Source of the DNA: Vicinamibacteria bacterium
Lineage (GTDB): Bacteria > Acidobacteriota > Vicinamibacteria > Vicinamibacterales > UBA8438
Direction of reading: 5' to 3'
Assembly (NCBI GenBank): GCA_022820825.1
Contig: JAJEEU010000037.1
Coordinates: 1 to 64,000, forward strand
DNA length: 64,000 nucleotides
The notes under the pieces were generated by a model. That model worked only from the letters and a program-made list of their open reading frames with translations, was not told where the DNA came from and did not search any database. Of the stretch, positions 26,300-34,591 are shown piece by piece. Within the stretch, counting starts at the first letter, position 1. Each line of letters begins with the position of its first letter. Both the position numbers and the translations under genes were made by a program.

Positions 26300-27883
26300 A
26301 TGCACGTCCACATGAAGCGGCTGGCCGGCTCGAGCCTGCTGCTCGTTCTCGCTGCCGCCGCTTCCGTGACCGCGGCCGAACCGGACCTGCGCCTGGTGGA
26401 CGCCATGGCCGAGCGGAACAGCGCCCTGGTCCGCACGCTGCTCGGCGAGGGGGCCGACGTCAACGGCGCGCGGGCCGACGGGGCCACGGCGCTGCTGTGG
26501 GCGGCGCACTGGGACGACGTGGACGCGGCGGAGCGGCTGCTGCGCGCCGGCGCCGGCGTGAATGCCGCCGACGATCACGGCGTGACGCCTCTCGCGCGGG
26601 CCTGCGAGAACGCCAGCAAGGCGATGGTCGGACGGCTGCTCGAGGCCGGTGCGGATCCGAACGCCGCGCAGGCCAACGGTCTGACCCCGCTGATGACGGC
26701 GGCGCGCACGGGCAGCGCCGACATCGTCCGCGCGCTGCTGGCGAGCGGGGCCGCCGTGGACGCCGCCACCGCGGTGACCCGCGAGACGGCGCTGACGTGG
26801 GCGGTTGCCGCCCGGCGCGTGGAGGTGGTCAGGCTGCTCATCGACAGCGGCGCCAGCGTCCATCCCAACCCGGGGCAGGCGTTCTCCCCGTTGATGGCGG
26901 CCGCCCGGAACGGTGACATCGAGACGGCCAGGGTCCTGCTGGCGGCGGGTGCGCGGGTCGATGACACGGCGGCGGACGGCACTCATCCGCTGCCCTATGC
27001 CATCGTGGTCGGCGAGAGCGCGTTCGCCCACTTCCTGCTCGATCAGGGCGCCGACCCGAACGGGGCGATCGACGGCACCACGGCGCTGCACGCGGCCGCC
27101 GGCCCCGTCGACATCTGGCTCAACCTGTGGAGCCGCCGGCACGGCGGCGGCGGGGCGCGCCACCTGCGGCTGACGATGGACGAACGGCTGGAGTTGGTGA
27201 ACGCGCTCCTCGAGCGGGGCGCTGATCCGAACCCCCGGATGACCGCGTCGGAGATGCCCGGACTGGGGTTCCTCCGGAACGGCTCGTACGACAACTTCGG
27301 GACCGGCACCGGAGACGTGGCGGCCGCCACCCCGCTGTGGGTCGCGGCGTACGCCACCAATCCCGGCCACGGCAGCGCATCGAACCGGTTCCGCAACACC
27401 AGGCCGATGTCGAGCGGCGACGTCCTGCGCGCCCTTCTCGCCGGGGGCGCGAATCCGCATGTCACGACGGCGGACGGCACCACCCCGCTCATGGCAGCGG
27501 CCGGGTGCGGGCGGGCCGCTCACATCAAGAACGCCCCCCGGTCGTTCCGCCAGGCGGTCGCGGAGGAGGCCGCGAAAGTCCTCCTCGAGGCGGGTGCGGA
27601 CGTGAATGCCAGGAACGAAGGCGACTTCACCGCGCTGCACTGCGCCGCCTTCACCGGCTCGCCCGAGCTGGTGCAGATATTCGTCGAGCACGGGGCCGAT
27701 ATCGACGCGCGGGACTGGCGCGGCCGGACGGCGTTCCGGATTGCCGAAGGATCAAAGCAGTCCTTCCACTACCAGGCCTGGCCCCAGGTCGCCGAGCTGC
27801 TGCGCGAGCTGGGCGCCGATACCACCCTCGGCATCCCGGGGACCATCCACGAGCGCCTGCGGGGCCTGGTGGGCGTCGAATAG
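26300..27883 (+). CDS. Secreted ankyrin-repeat protein (set B)
   Basis: 527 residues from ATG 26300, with AGGAT at a proper distance. A signal peptide (HMKRLAGSSLLLVLAAAASV, cleavage near TAA/EPD) is followed by about ten ankyrin repeats such as LRAGAGVNAADDHGVTPLAR. A non-repeat insertion lies around residues 275-300 (WSRRHGGGGARHLRLTMDER). It is transcribed in line with the DUF1592 and DUF1552 genes, which supports a joint role. No enzymatic domain is seen. Confidence 0.9.
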   Translation: MHVHMKRLAGSSLLLVLAAAASVTAAEPDLRLVDAMAERNSALVRTLLGEGADVNGARADGATALLWAAHWDDVDAAERLLRAGAGVNAADDHGVTPLARACENASKAMVGRLLEAGADPNAAQANGLTPLMTAARTGSADIVRALLASGAAVDAATAVTRETALTWAVAARRVEVVRLLIDSGASVHPNPGQAFSPLMAAARNGDIETARVLLAAGARVDDTAADGTHPLPYAIVVGESAFAHFLLDQGADPNGAIDGTTALHAAAGPVDIWLNLWSRRHGGGGARHLRLTMDERLELVNALLERGADPNPRMTASEMPGLGFLRNGSYDNFGTGTGDVAAATPLWVAAYATNPGHGSASNRFRNTRPMSSGDVLRALLAGGANPHVTTADGTTPLMAAAGCGRAAHIKNAPRSFRQAVAEEAAKVLLEAGADVNARNEGDFTALHCAAFTGSPELVQIFVEHGADIDARDWRGRTAFRIAEGSKQSFHYQAWPQVAELLRELGADTTLGIPGTIHERLRGLVGVE

Positions 27884-27939
27884 CCCGACGACCGACCGGC
27901 TGTTCGCGCCAGGCGGGGCGCGCCGGCGCCGCGGCGTTC

Positions 27940-28410
27940 TCAGTCCCCGCGAAACGCAGCTTCCAGGACGGCGATGTCGATCTTGCCCATCTTCAGCATG
28001 GCCTGCTGCGCCCGTTCGGCGGCGGCCCGGTCCGGGGCCCCCAGCATCTCGAGCAGCGGCTCCGGCACGATCTGCCAGGATACGCCGAAGCGGTCGGTGA
28101 GCCAGCCGCATTGCCCGTCCTTGCCGCCGCCGGCGACCAGGGCGGTCCAGAGGACGTCGGTCTCGGCCTGATCCTTCGTGAGAACCGCGATCGACGCGGC
28201 GGGCGTCTGGGGGAAATGCGGCCCGCCGTTGAGCGCCTGGTACGGCGCGCCGGCGAGGGTGAAATCCACGGTCAGCGCGGGACCGTCCGGGTCGGGGCGC
28301 GACACGGTCTCGATGCGGCTGTCGGGCAGCAACGAGACGTAGAACCGCGCGGCTTCCTCACCCCGGCTGTCGAACCAGAGGCAGGTGCGGACCTTCGCCG
28401 CGGCGGTCAT
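27940..28410 (-). CDS. VOC family protein (PhnB-like)
   Basis: 156 residues from ATG 28410. The sequence MTAAAKVRTCLWFDSRGEEA begins the PhnB/DUF1338-like VOC fold. GGPHFPQTPAASIAVL and CGWLTDRFGVSWQIVP are typical of the 3-demethylubiquinone methyltransferase-like subfamily, which is misnamed and has no proven activity. The stop codon of the upstream quinone oxidoreductase overlaps this start (ATGA), so they are coupled. Confidence 0.88.
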   Translation of the reverse strand: MTAAAKVRTCLWFDSRGEEAARFYVSLLPDSRIETVSRPDPDGPALTVDFTLAGAPYQALNGGPHFPQTPAASIAVLTKDQAETDVLWTALVAGGGKDGQCGWLTDRFGVSWQIVPEPLLEMLGAPDRAAAERAQQAMLKMGKIDIAVLEAAFRGD

Positions 28411-29390
28411 GCAGGCTCCGTCAGCAGCACTGTCGACCCGGTAGTCCTGCGCGCCTCCAGGTCGCGGTGGGCACGGGCCGCGTCGGCCAGCGGGTAGGTC
28501 TGGTTGATCTCCACCTTCACGGCGCCGGACGCGACGACGTCGAACAGGTCGCCGGCCGTGGTCTCCAGCGCGTCGCGCGTGGCGATGTGGGTGGCCAGCG
28601 TCGGGCGCGTGAGGTAGAGCGAGCCCTTGAAGGCGAGCTGCGCCGGGTTGAACCCCTGCACCGGCCCGGAGGCGTTGCCGAAGCTGACCATCAGGCCGCG
28701 CGGCCGGAGGCAGTCGAGCGACCCCGCGAACGTGGCCTGCCCCACGGAGTCGTAGACGACCGGCAGGCCGGCGCCGCCGGTCAGCTCGCGCACCCGCCCG
28801 GCGACGTCTTCCTCCGTATAGATGATCACGTGATCGCAGCCGTGCGCCCTGGCCAGCTCGGCCTTGGCGGCGGTGCTCACCGTGCCGATGACCGTGGCGC
28901 CGAGGTGCTTCGCCCACTGGCAGGCGATGAGGCCGCAGCCGCCCGCGGCGGCGTGGAACAGGATGGTGTCGCCCGGTTGTACGGCGTAGGTCTGCTTCAG
29001 CAGGTAGCGCGCGGTGCACCCCTTGAGCATCATGGCGGCCGCCTGGCGGTCGCTGATGCCGTCCGGTATCCGGACCAGCGCCCGCGCCGCGATCAGCCGC
29101 CGCTCGGCGTAGCTGCCGATGTTCATGCAGTAGGCGACCCGGTCGCCGGGCGCCACCTCGGTCACGTCGTCGCCTACCGCCTCCACCACGCCGGCCGCCT
29201 CGTTGCCGATGATGGCCGGCATCGAGGGAACCGGATAGAGGCCGGTGCGGTGGTACACGTCGATGAAATTGAGCCCCACCGCGGTCTGGGCGATCAGCGC
29301 CTCGCCCGGTCCCGGTGCGCCGACCTCGATCGGCTCCCAGGTCAGCACCTCCGGTCCGCCCTTCTCGTGTATCCGTATCGCCTTCGCCAT
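28407..29390 (-). CDS. Zinc-independent quinone oxidoreductase (MDR family)
   Basis: 327 residues from ATG 29390 (MAKAIRIHEKGGPEVLTWEP). It is a QOR-type medium-chain dehydrogenase: a GroES-like N-terminus with NFIDVYHRTGLYP, a Rossmann domain with the NADPH loop AAAGGCGLIACQWAKHLGA, and the NQTYPLADAARAHRDLE C-terminus. It lacks the zinc-binding cysteines of alcohol dehydrogenases. It probably reduces quinones or enones with NADPH. Followed by the VOC gene with a 4-nt overlap, and divergent from glcF across a hairpin-rich gap. Confidence 0.93.
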   Translation of the reverse strand: MAKAIRIHEKGGPEVLTWEPIEVGAPGPGEALIAQTAVGLNFIDVYHRTGLYPVPSMPAIIGNEAAGVVEAVGDDVTEVAPGDRVAYCMNIGSYAERRLIAARALVRIPDGISDRQAAAMMLKGCTARYLLKQTYAVQPGDTILFHAAAGGCGLIACQWAKHLGATVIGTVSTAAKAELARAHGCDHVIIYTEEDVAGRVRELTGGAGLPVVYDSVGQATFAGSLDCLRPRGLMVSFGNASGPVQGFNPAQLAFKGSLYLTRPTLATHIATRDALETTAGDLFDVVASGAVKVEINQTYPLADAARAHRDLEARRTTGSTVLLTEPA

Positions 29391-29401
29391 CGTCGTTAGA
29401 T

Positions 29402-29466
29402 GGGGCTGCGCCCCAAACCCCCGCCGGCCACTCGCGGGGCCCCTTCGCCCCACTCCGTGGCCGGCG
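29402..29466. repeat. Nested GC hairpins in the intergenic region
   Basis: GGGGC-TGC-GCCCC (29402-29414) is a 5-bp hairpin. CGCCGGCCAC (29422-29431) pairs perfectly with GTGGCCGGCG (29457-29466), and the loop itself contains GGGGCCCC-type complementarity. It looks like a palindromic intergenic repeat. A shorter relative of its first part (GGGGCTGCGCC) occurs at 2919-2929. It sits upstream of the quinone oxidoreductase gene and of glcF. Confidence 0.5.
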
Positions 29467-29623
29467 GGCCGCGCCGTGCGCGGCCTGGGGACTGCTGCTT
29501 CCATGCTTGCCGTCCCCTTCCGTACTTCGCCGTCATCCAGTGCTGCGTAATCCTAACAGCGGCGCACGCCATCAGCGGTGCGCGTGACAAGCTGCGCGGG
29601 TTTCGTCAAACTGGTGCGCAGCC

Positions 29624-30940
29624 GTGCCCGCCCCCGAAACCGGCGCCTTCGACGCCGAACACCCGCCCTCGCGCGATCTGGTCGCCGACTGCGTGCACTG
29701 CGGGTTCTGCCTGCCGGCCTGCCCCACCTACCTGCTCTGGCGCAAGGAGATGGACTCGCCGCGCGGCCGCATCCACCTGATGCGGCTGGGCCTGGAAGGC
29801 GCGGCCGAGCTCGGCGACGGGTTCGTGCGGCACATCGACACCTGTCTCGGCTGCATGGCGTGCGTGACGGCCTGCCCGTCGGGCGTGCAGTACGACAAGC
29901 TGATCGAGGCGACGCGGCAGCAGGTGGAGCGCCGCGCCCCGCGGTCCCGGGCCGACCGCCTGTTCCGGCGGCTCATCTTCGGCCTGTTTCCCTATCCCGG
30001 CCGGCTGCGCCTGGCGGCGCTCGGTCTGTGGGCGTACCAGCGCAGCGGGCTGCAGCGGCTGGTGCGCGAGAGCGGCCTGCTGGCGCGGCTGCCCGCCCGC
30101 CTGCGCGCCATGGAAGGGGTGGCGCCAGAGATTTCGCTGCGCGCGGCGTGGGGCACGGGGACGTCAGACCTCCCGGCCGCCGGGGAGTCACGCAAGCGCG
30201 TCGGGCTGCTGCTCGGCTGCGTCCAGCGCGTCTTCTTCGCCGGCGTCAACGACGCCACGGCGCGGACGCTGGCGGCCGAAGGGTGCGACGTGGTGGTCCC
30301 GCAGGACCAGGGCTGCTGCGGCGCGCTGATGCTGCATTCCGGACTGGAGCAGGACGCGGCGTGGAAGGCGCGCAAGCTCATCGACGCGTTCGAGGGCACC
30401 GGCGTCGACACCATCGTCATCAACGCCGCCGGCTGCGGGTCCACGCTGAAGGAATACGGCCACCTGCTGCGCGACGATCCCTACTACGCGGAGCGGGCGG
30501 CGGCTTTCGCCGCCAAATGCAAGGACATCTCGGAGGTGCTCGCCGAGCTGGAGCCGCGGGCGCCGCGCCACCCGATCCCGCTGCGGGTCGCGTATCACGA
30601 CGCCTGCCACCTGCAGCACGCGCAGGGCGTGACGGCGCCGCCGCGGCAGGTGCTGGCCGCCATCCCCGAGCTGCAGGTGGCGGATATTCCCGAGGGCGGC
30701 GTCTGCTGCGGCTCGGCCGGCATCTACAACCTGGTGGAGCCGGAGGCCGCCCGCGAGCTCGGCGAGCGCAAGGCGCGCAACGTCGCCGCCACCGGCGCGG
30801 AAGCGGTAGCCTCCAGCAACCCCGGCTGCCTGCTGCAGATGCGCAGCAGCCTGGCCGGGTCCGGCCGGGCGCTGCCGATGTTCCACCTGGTCGAACTGGT
30901 GGACGCGTCCATCCGCGGGACGCCCCCGGCCCGTACCTAG
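29624..30940 (+). CDS. glcF: Glycolate oxidase iron-sulfur subunit
   Basis: 438 residues from GTG 29624. Two 4Fe-4S motifs lie near the N-terminus (CVHCGFCLPACP, CLGCMACVTACP). Two CCG (cysteine-rich) domains follow, with QGCCGALMLHSG and GVCCGSAGIYN. It passes electrons from the FAD subunits GlcD/GlcE to the quinone pool during oxidation of glycolate or D-lactate. The glcD and glcE genes are 29 kb away on the other strand (60742-62190, 59456-60739), so the complex is encoded at two places. Confidence 0.93.
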   Translation: MPAPETGAFDAEHPPSRDLVADCVHCGFCLPACPTYLLWRKEMDSPRGRIHLMRLGLEGAAELGDGFVRHIDTCLGCMACVTACPSGVQYDKLIEATRQQVERRAPRSRADRLFRRLIFGLFPYPGRLRLAALGLWAYQRSGLQRLVRESGLLARLPARLRAMEGVAPEISLRAAWGTGTSDLPAAGESRKRVGLLLGCVQRVFFAGVNDATARTLAAEGCDVVVPQDQGCCGALMLHSGLEQDAAWKARKLIDAFEGTGVDTIVINAAGCGSTLKEYGHLLRDDPYYAERAAAFAAKCKDISEVLAELEPRAPRHPIPLRVAYHDACHLQHAQGVTAPPRQVLAAIPELQVADIPEGGVCCGSAGIYNLVEPEAARELGERKARNVAATGAEAVASSNPGCLLQMRSSLAGSGRALPMFHLVELVDASIRGTPPART

Positions 30941-30942
30941 CC

Positions 30943-31932
30943 CTAGCGCGACGCTGCCTCCGCGTCCTGGGCGCGCTGGCCCGAGAGGATGTTGGGCAGG
31001 GCGTAGTTCCCCTCGTGGCAGGCGTACTCGTAGATCGGGTCGTCCATCGCCTTCGCGCTCAGCGGCACCGAGACGGTCCAGGGCGCCGACCATACCGTCG
31101 GGTCGTTGACGGTGATCTCGTAGTCGATAACGGTGTCGCTCACCCGCGTGAGGCGCTCCTCGGTGTGCAGGTGCCGGGAGCCCGCGATCATCACGCCGCC
31201 GCGCGTGGTGTTCTTGTCGGTGAAATTGCCCGTCTCGATGACGAGCGTATCCCCGTCCCAGTAGCCGCGCGAGTCCCCGAGCCACTGCGCCAGCGCGGGG
31301 TCGAGGCTCGCCCCGTCGTCGATGGGAATGATGCGCGCGTCGTGGATCATCTCGACCAGGATCGCCACGTGATCCTCGGTCTGGACGATCTGGTAGTTGT
31401 GGTTGTAGAAGCCGGGCATCATCGCGCCGGGCATGCCGCGCGTGATGCAGCGGTCGTAGGTGTTGAAGTCGAGCCACGAATCGAACACCTGGGTCGGACT
31501 GAAGGAGTTGGGCAGCACGCGCTGGCGCTGCATTTCCGGCCCGGTGAGCGCCGGCAGGCGGCCGTTCGGCGGGTCGATGACCAGCGAGGTGCGCAGGTTG
31601 AGCTCGCCCTGCTCCAGCCAGAAATCGTTGTAGGCGCCCGTCGGCATGAACGTCGTGCGCTCCTCGGTCGAAACGCCGGACTCGGGATTGCGGAGGATCC
31701 GTTCCTCTTCCGTCAGGAACGCCTGGTCGGCGAACTCGGCGGGCCGCTGCAGCGGCGTCGTCGTCGCGTTGGACCACACGCCGTTCAGGTCCGGCGCCCC
31801 CCAAGGCGTCCGCGGAGCCGTGTACCGGCCCTCCTGCGCGACCACGGCCGGCGCCGCGGCCAGCAGGCCCAGCAGGAGCGTCAACGAAACCGCGATGAAT
31901 CTGGCGCTACGCGCGCCGGCAGCAGACGACAT
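30943..31932 (-). CDS. Secreted PWG-motif protein, copy 1
   Basis: 329 residues with a signal peptide (cleavage near VVAQ, residue 33). The mature start RTPWGAPDLNGVWSN, the internal GMPGAMMPGFYNHNYQI, the GDTLVIETGNFTDK strand and the C-terminal YACHEGNYALPNIL define an uncharacterised exported family common in Acidobacteriota. A paralogue lies at 57675-58694. The single conserved Cys-His near the C-terminus is not a CxxCH haem motif. Function unknown; it is convergent with glcF, 2 nt apart. Confidence 0.85.
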   Translation of the reverse strand: MSSAAGARSARFIAVSLTLLLGLLAAAPAVVAQEGRYTAPRTPWGAPDLNGVWSNATTTPLQRPAEFADQAFLTEEERILRNPESGVSTEERTTFMPTGAYNDFWLEQGELNLRTSLVIDPPNGRLPALTGPEMQRQRVLPNSFSPTQVFDSWLDFNTYDRCITRGMPGAMMPGFYNHNYQIVQTEDHVAILVEMIHDARIIPIDDGASLDPALAQWLGDSRGYWDGDTLVIETGNFTDKNTTRGGVMIAGSRHLHTEERLTRVSDTVIDYEITVNDPTVWSAPWTVSVPLSAKAMDDPIYEYACHEGNYALPNILSGQRAQDAEAASR

Positions 31933-32082
31933 CGAATACCCCCTGGAAAGTCGCGTTGAAGGCAGCGCAATAGGTTACCGCAACGCTCGTCCCCGTGCGC
32001 GGGCGCGTGGCGACGCGGCAAGCGCGTCGGCGAATCAGCGACCCCGGCTATACTTGGGATACACAAGCCGGGGGAGGCTGCG

Positions 32083-32331
32083 ATGCTGGCGAAGGTGCAG
32101 AAGTGGGGTAACAGCCAGGGACTGCGGTTGACGAAGTCCGTGCTGCAGGAAGCCGGCCTCAACGTCGGCGACGAGGTGCGCGTGTCGGTGCGGAAGGGGC
32201 GAATCGTGGTTGCGCCCGCCGCCAGGGTGCGCGGGAAATACGACCTGAAGACGCTGCTGTCCGCAATGCCGGACGGGTATCGGCCGGAGGAGCAGAACTG
32301 GGGGCCCCGGGCAGGAAAGGAAACCTGGTAG
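32083..32331 (+). CDS. mazE: MazE/AbrB-type antitoxin
   Basis: 82 residues starting MLAKVQKWGNSQGLRLTKSV, the swapped-hairpin AbrB/MazE DNA-binding domain. A C-terminal tail (PEEQNWGPRAGKETW) is likely to bind the toxin. GGGGAGG lies upstream of the ATG. The gene is followed without a gap by mazF. TATACT at 32049 may be its -10 box; no good -35 is seen. Confidence 0.88.
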   Translation: MLAKVQKWGNSQGLRLTKSVLQEAGLNVGDEVRVSVRKGRIVVAPAARVRGKYDLKTLLSAMPDGYRPEEQNWGPRAGKETW

Positions 32332-32667
32332 GTGTCCGACTACGTCCCGGCCAAGGGCGATTTCGTCATCGTGACCCTGGATCCGCAGGCCGGACGCGAG
32401 CAGAAGGGACGCCGCCCGGCCCTCGTCGTCAGCAACACGCTCTTCAACAGCCATACCCGACTCGCCATGGTCTGCCCGCTGACCAATGCCCGCCGCAACG
32501 TGCCGTTTCACGTCGCGGTCCCTGCCGGCTCCTCGCTGACCGGTTACATCATGGTCGAGCAGATCAAGTCCATCGACTACGGACGCAGGCAGGTCAAGTT
32601 CGTCGAGAAGGCGCCCGGATTCGTCGTGGACGACGCGCTGGCCCTTCTGGACGCGTGCCTCTACTGA
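32332..32667 (+). CDS. mazF: MazF/PemK-type endoribonuclease toxin
   Basis: 111 residues from GTG 32332, immediately after the mazE stop. It has the MazF core: YVPAKGDFVIVTLDPQAGRE, RRPALVVSN, and a C-terminal VEQIKSIDYGRR. MazF cuts single-stranded RNA at short specific sequences. Reading frame and catalytic Arg/Thr-Ser region look intact, so this TA pair is probably functional, in contrast to the vapBC and hicAB copies at 7-8 kb. Confidence 0.9.
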   Translation: MSDYVPAKGDFVIVTLDPQAGREQKGRRPALVVSNTLFNSHTRLAMVCPLTNARRNVPFHVAVPAGSSLTGYIMVEQIKSIDYGRRQVKFVEKAPGFVVDDALALLDACLY

Positions 32668-32703
32668 CCTGAAACACCCTGACACTCAAGCGGCGCGGGT
32701 GCG

Positions 32704-33468
32704 TCACGGCCCGCAGCGCTCGGCGACCATCTCCAGGGAGCTGAGGTTGATGCGGTCGCCCGCCGGGTTGCGGATCAGGAAGCCCTTGGCCTCCATCTTG
32801 TGGCCGGCGTGCTGCGCGGGGTCGGGGTAGGCGCTCATCAGCTCGAACGTGCGGTCGCCGAGCGGCTGCGCGTCCAGCACTGCGAGCTCGTCCGGGCTCG
32901 AGGCGGCCGGGTCGCGGGCGCGCACGGCCCGCGTGCTGCTGGTCAGCGTCCAGTCGCCGCTCTCCGCGGCGGTAAGGCAGCCGACCACCTGCACCAGCGC
33001 GAAGCTCGGCACCGGTCCGGGACCGTCCTTGCCTTCCACCCGGATGCCGGCAATCCTGTCCGCGGCCAGCTCGCTGTCGCCGGCCGGAAACCCGTTGAAC
33101 TGCAGGATGTAGGCCAGGCTGTCGACGTATTCGCCTTCGTCCAGCGACCCCGGATCGTCGTACGGCATCAGCCGCTGGATGCGGCCGAACAGGTTGTCCA
33201 GGTTGTCCTCGCTCCAGTCCTGCATGAAGCGCTCGCCGGCCAGCGGGCGAGCCTCCGAGGTGCCGTCCAGGTCGGGCCCGTGGCACGCGGCGCAACTGCT
33301 CTCGTACACCGCCCTGCCGCGTTCCGCCTGGGCGGCGGTATAGATGCCGTCCCACACGGTGACGCGGTCGTCCGAGGTCTCCTGCGCGGATGCGTCCGGG
33401 GCGGCAGCGAGCGCGGCTACCGTCAACGCGGCCAGCGTCGCCCGCAAAATGTCTCGCTCGCGTGGCAT
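32704..33468 (-). CDS. Secreted mono-haem cytochrome c domain protein
   Basis: 254 residues with a signal peptide (cleavage near SAQE, residue 29). The cytochrome domain has CAACH at residues 59-63 and a likely axial Met in RLMPYDDP. It resembles small quinoprotein-associated cytochromes. The C-terminal part (about 130-254) is an uncharacterised beta-rich region with QVVGCLTAAESGDWTL, also seen in exported Acidobacteriota proteins. It is the last gene of the co-directional run from 42418 and may take electrons from the PQQ/cupredoxin protein. Confidence 0.88.
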   Translation of the reverse strand: MPRERDILRATLAALTVAALAAAPDASAQETSDDRVTVWDGIYTAAQAERGRAVYESSCAACHGPDLDGTSEARPLAGERFMQDWSEDNLDNLFGRIQRLMPYDDPGSLDEGEYVDSLAYILQFNGFPAGDSELAADRIAGIRVEGKDGPGPVPSFALVQVVGCLTAAESGDWTLTSSTRAVRARDPAASSPDELAVLDAQPLGDRTFELMSAYPDPAQHAGHKMEAKGFLIRNPAGDRINLSSLEMVAERCGP

Positions 33469-33484
33469 GCGGTCTTATATCACG

Positions 33485-34591
33485 CTACCGGCCGGCCGCC
33501 TCGATCAGCTCGATCGCCAGTCCGTCGAGGTCCTCGATCAGCGCGGCGCGGGTGTCGCCGAACGGATAGGGGCCGTCGAGAATCGGGACGGCGGCGGCCT
33601 GCAGATGCGCCAGCACCGGGTCCAGGTCGGGATAGCTGATCGCCACGTGGTCGACCACCTGGCCGCGCGACGGGACCAGCGGCCGGTCCAGCTCGGGCCC
33701 GCAGCGGCCGTCGCGGCACTGGCGCGTGTACCAGGCCCAGCCGGCGTTCGCCAGGCGGACCACGCCGATCGGCCGCCGAAGCTGCCCCATCGGCAGGAAG
33801 GTCGGGTAGCTGACGTCGCCGACCTCGACGTCGCACGGGTCGTGGAGCGCGCGCGGCGTGAGCGCGCCCGACTCCGGGTCGCGGCGCGGCGGCAGCTCCA
33901 TGCCGAGATGCTCGACGTACCAGTTGGCCGCGCACAGCGGCTGTTCGTGCCAGAAGTGGGTGTGCCCGTGGAACAGGTCCGCGGTCTCGGCGTTGCCGTT
34001 GAATTCGACGAGAATTCCGTCCGGGTCGACGACGTAGCCGAAGTCCTGTGCGCCCGCCCGGTCGCGCGCCGGGTTCGATCCCTCGCGGGCGGCGCGTTCC
34101 GCCATCTCGGCGACGGTCAGGAGTTGGTCGCCGAACCGTGCGAGACCGGAGCGCGGCACGCCCACGGTGTCGTCCGGCCCGGTGAAGACCGGCAGGAACC
34201 CGAACCGCTCGCCCGCGGGATCGAGCGCCGTCAGCCGCTCGTACAGCGCGAGGCCGTCGGTGCTCGGGCCGGTCGTCCAGAACGCGCTCTGCGGGATCGA
34301 CTGGCGCCGCTCGGGGTCGAACCCGCCGGGCGCGGGGGCGTCGACTTGCGTGTACAGCAGGTAGATCCCGTCGGCTGCGAACGCCGGCATGCCGGCCACG
34401 GTGGTGCGCTCCCCGGCCGGCCAGAACGTCGACCACCAGTCGAGCGCGCGCTCCGGGTCGACGGAGTTGACGTGAATGTGGTGGAAGCTGGGAAGGGGCA
34501 CTGCGCCCGGGGCCGGCGCGCCCCCGCCACACGCCGCGAGCAACACCGCCGGCAGCAGCCACGCCGCACGTGAGCGACCCGGGCTACGCAC
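33485..34591 (-). CDS. VOC-fold lipoprotein
   Basis: 368 residues from GTG 34591, overlapping the GCS2 ligase gene by 8 nt. A lipobox (AVLLAAC, Cys near residue 21) predicts a lipid anchor. Two VOC-like halves follow, one starting FHHIHVNSVDPERALDWWS and one with HTHFWHEQPLCAANWYVEHL. The C-terminal DHVAISYPDLDPVLAHLQA and LIEDLDGLAIELIE complete the metal-binding pattern. Exported VOC proteins are uncommon. The substrate is unknown. Confidence 0.85.
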   Translation of the reverse strand: MRSPGRSRAAWLLPAVLLAACGGGAPAPGAVPLPSFHHIHVNSVDPERALDWWSTFWPAGERTTVAGMPAFAADGIYLLYTQVDAPAPGGFDPERRQSIPQSAFWTTGPSTDGLALYERLTALDPAGERFGFLPVFTGPDDTVGVPRSGLARFGDQLLTVAEMAERAAREGSNPARDRAGAQDFGYVVDPDGILVEFNGNAETADLFHGHTHFWHEQPLCAANWYVEHLGMELPPRRDPESGALTPRALHDPCDVEVGDVSYPTFLPMGQLRRPIGVVRLANAGWAWYTRQCRDGRCGPELDRPLVPSRGQVVDHVAISYPDLDPVLAHLQAAAVPILDGPYPFGDTRAALIEDLDGLAIELIEAAGR

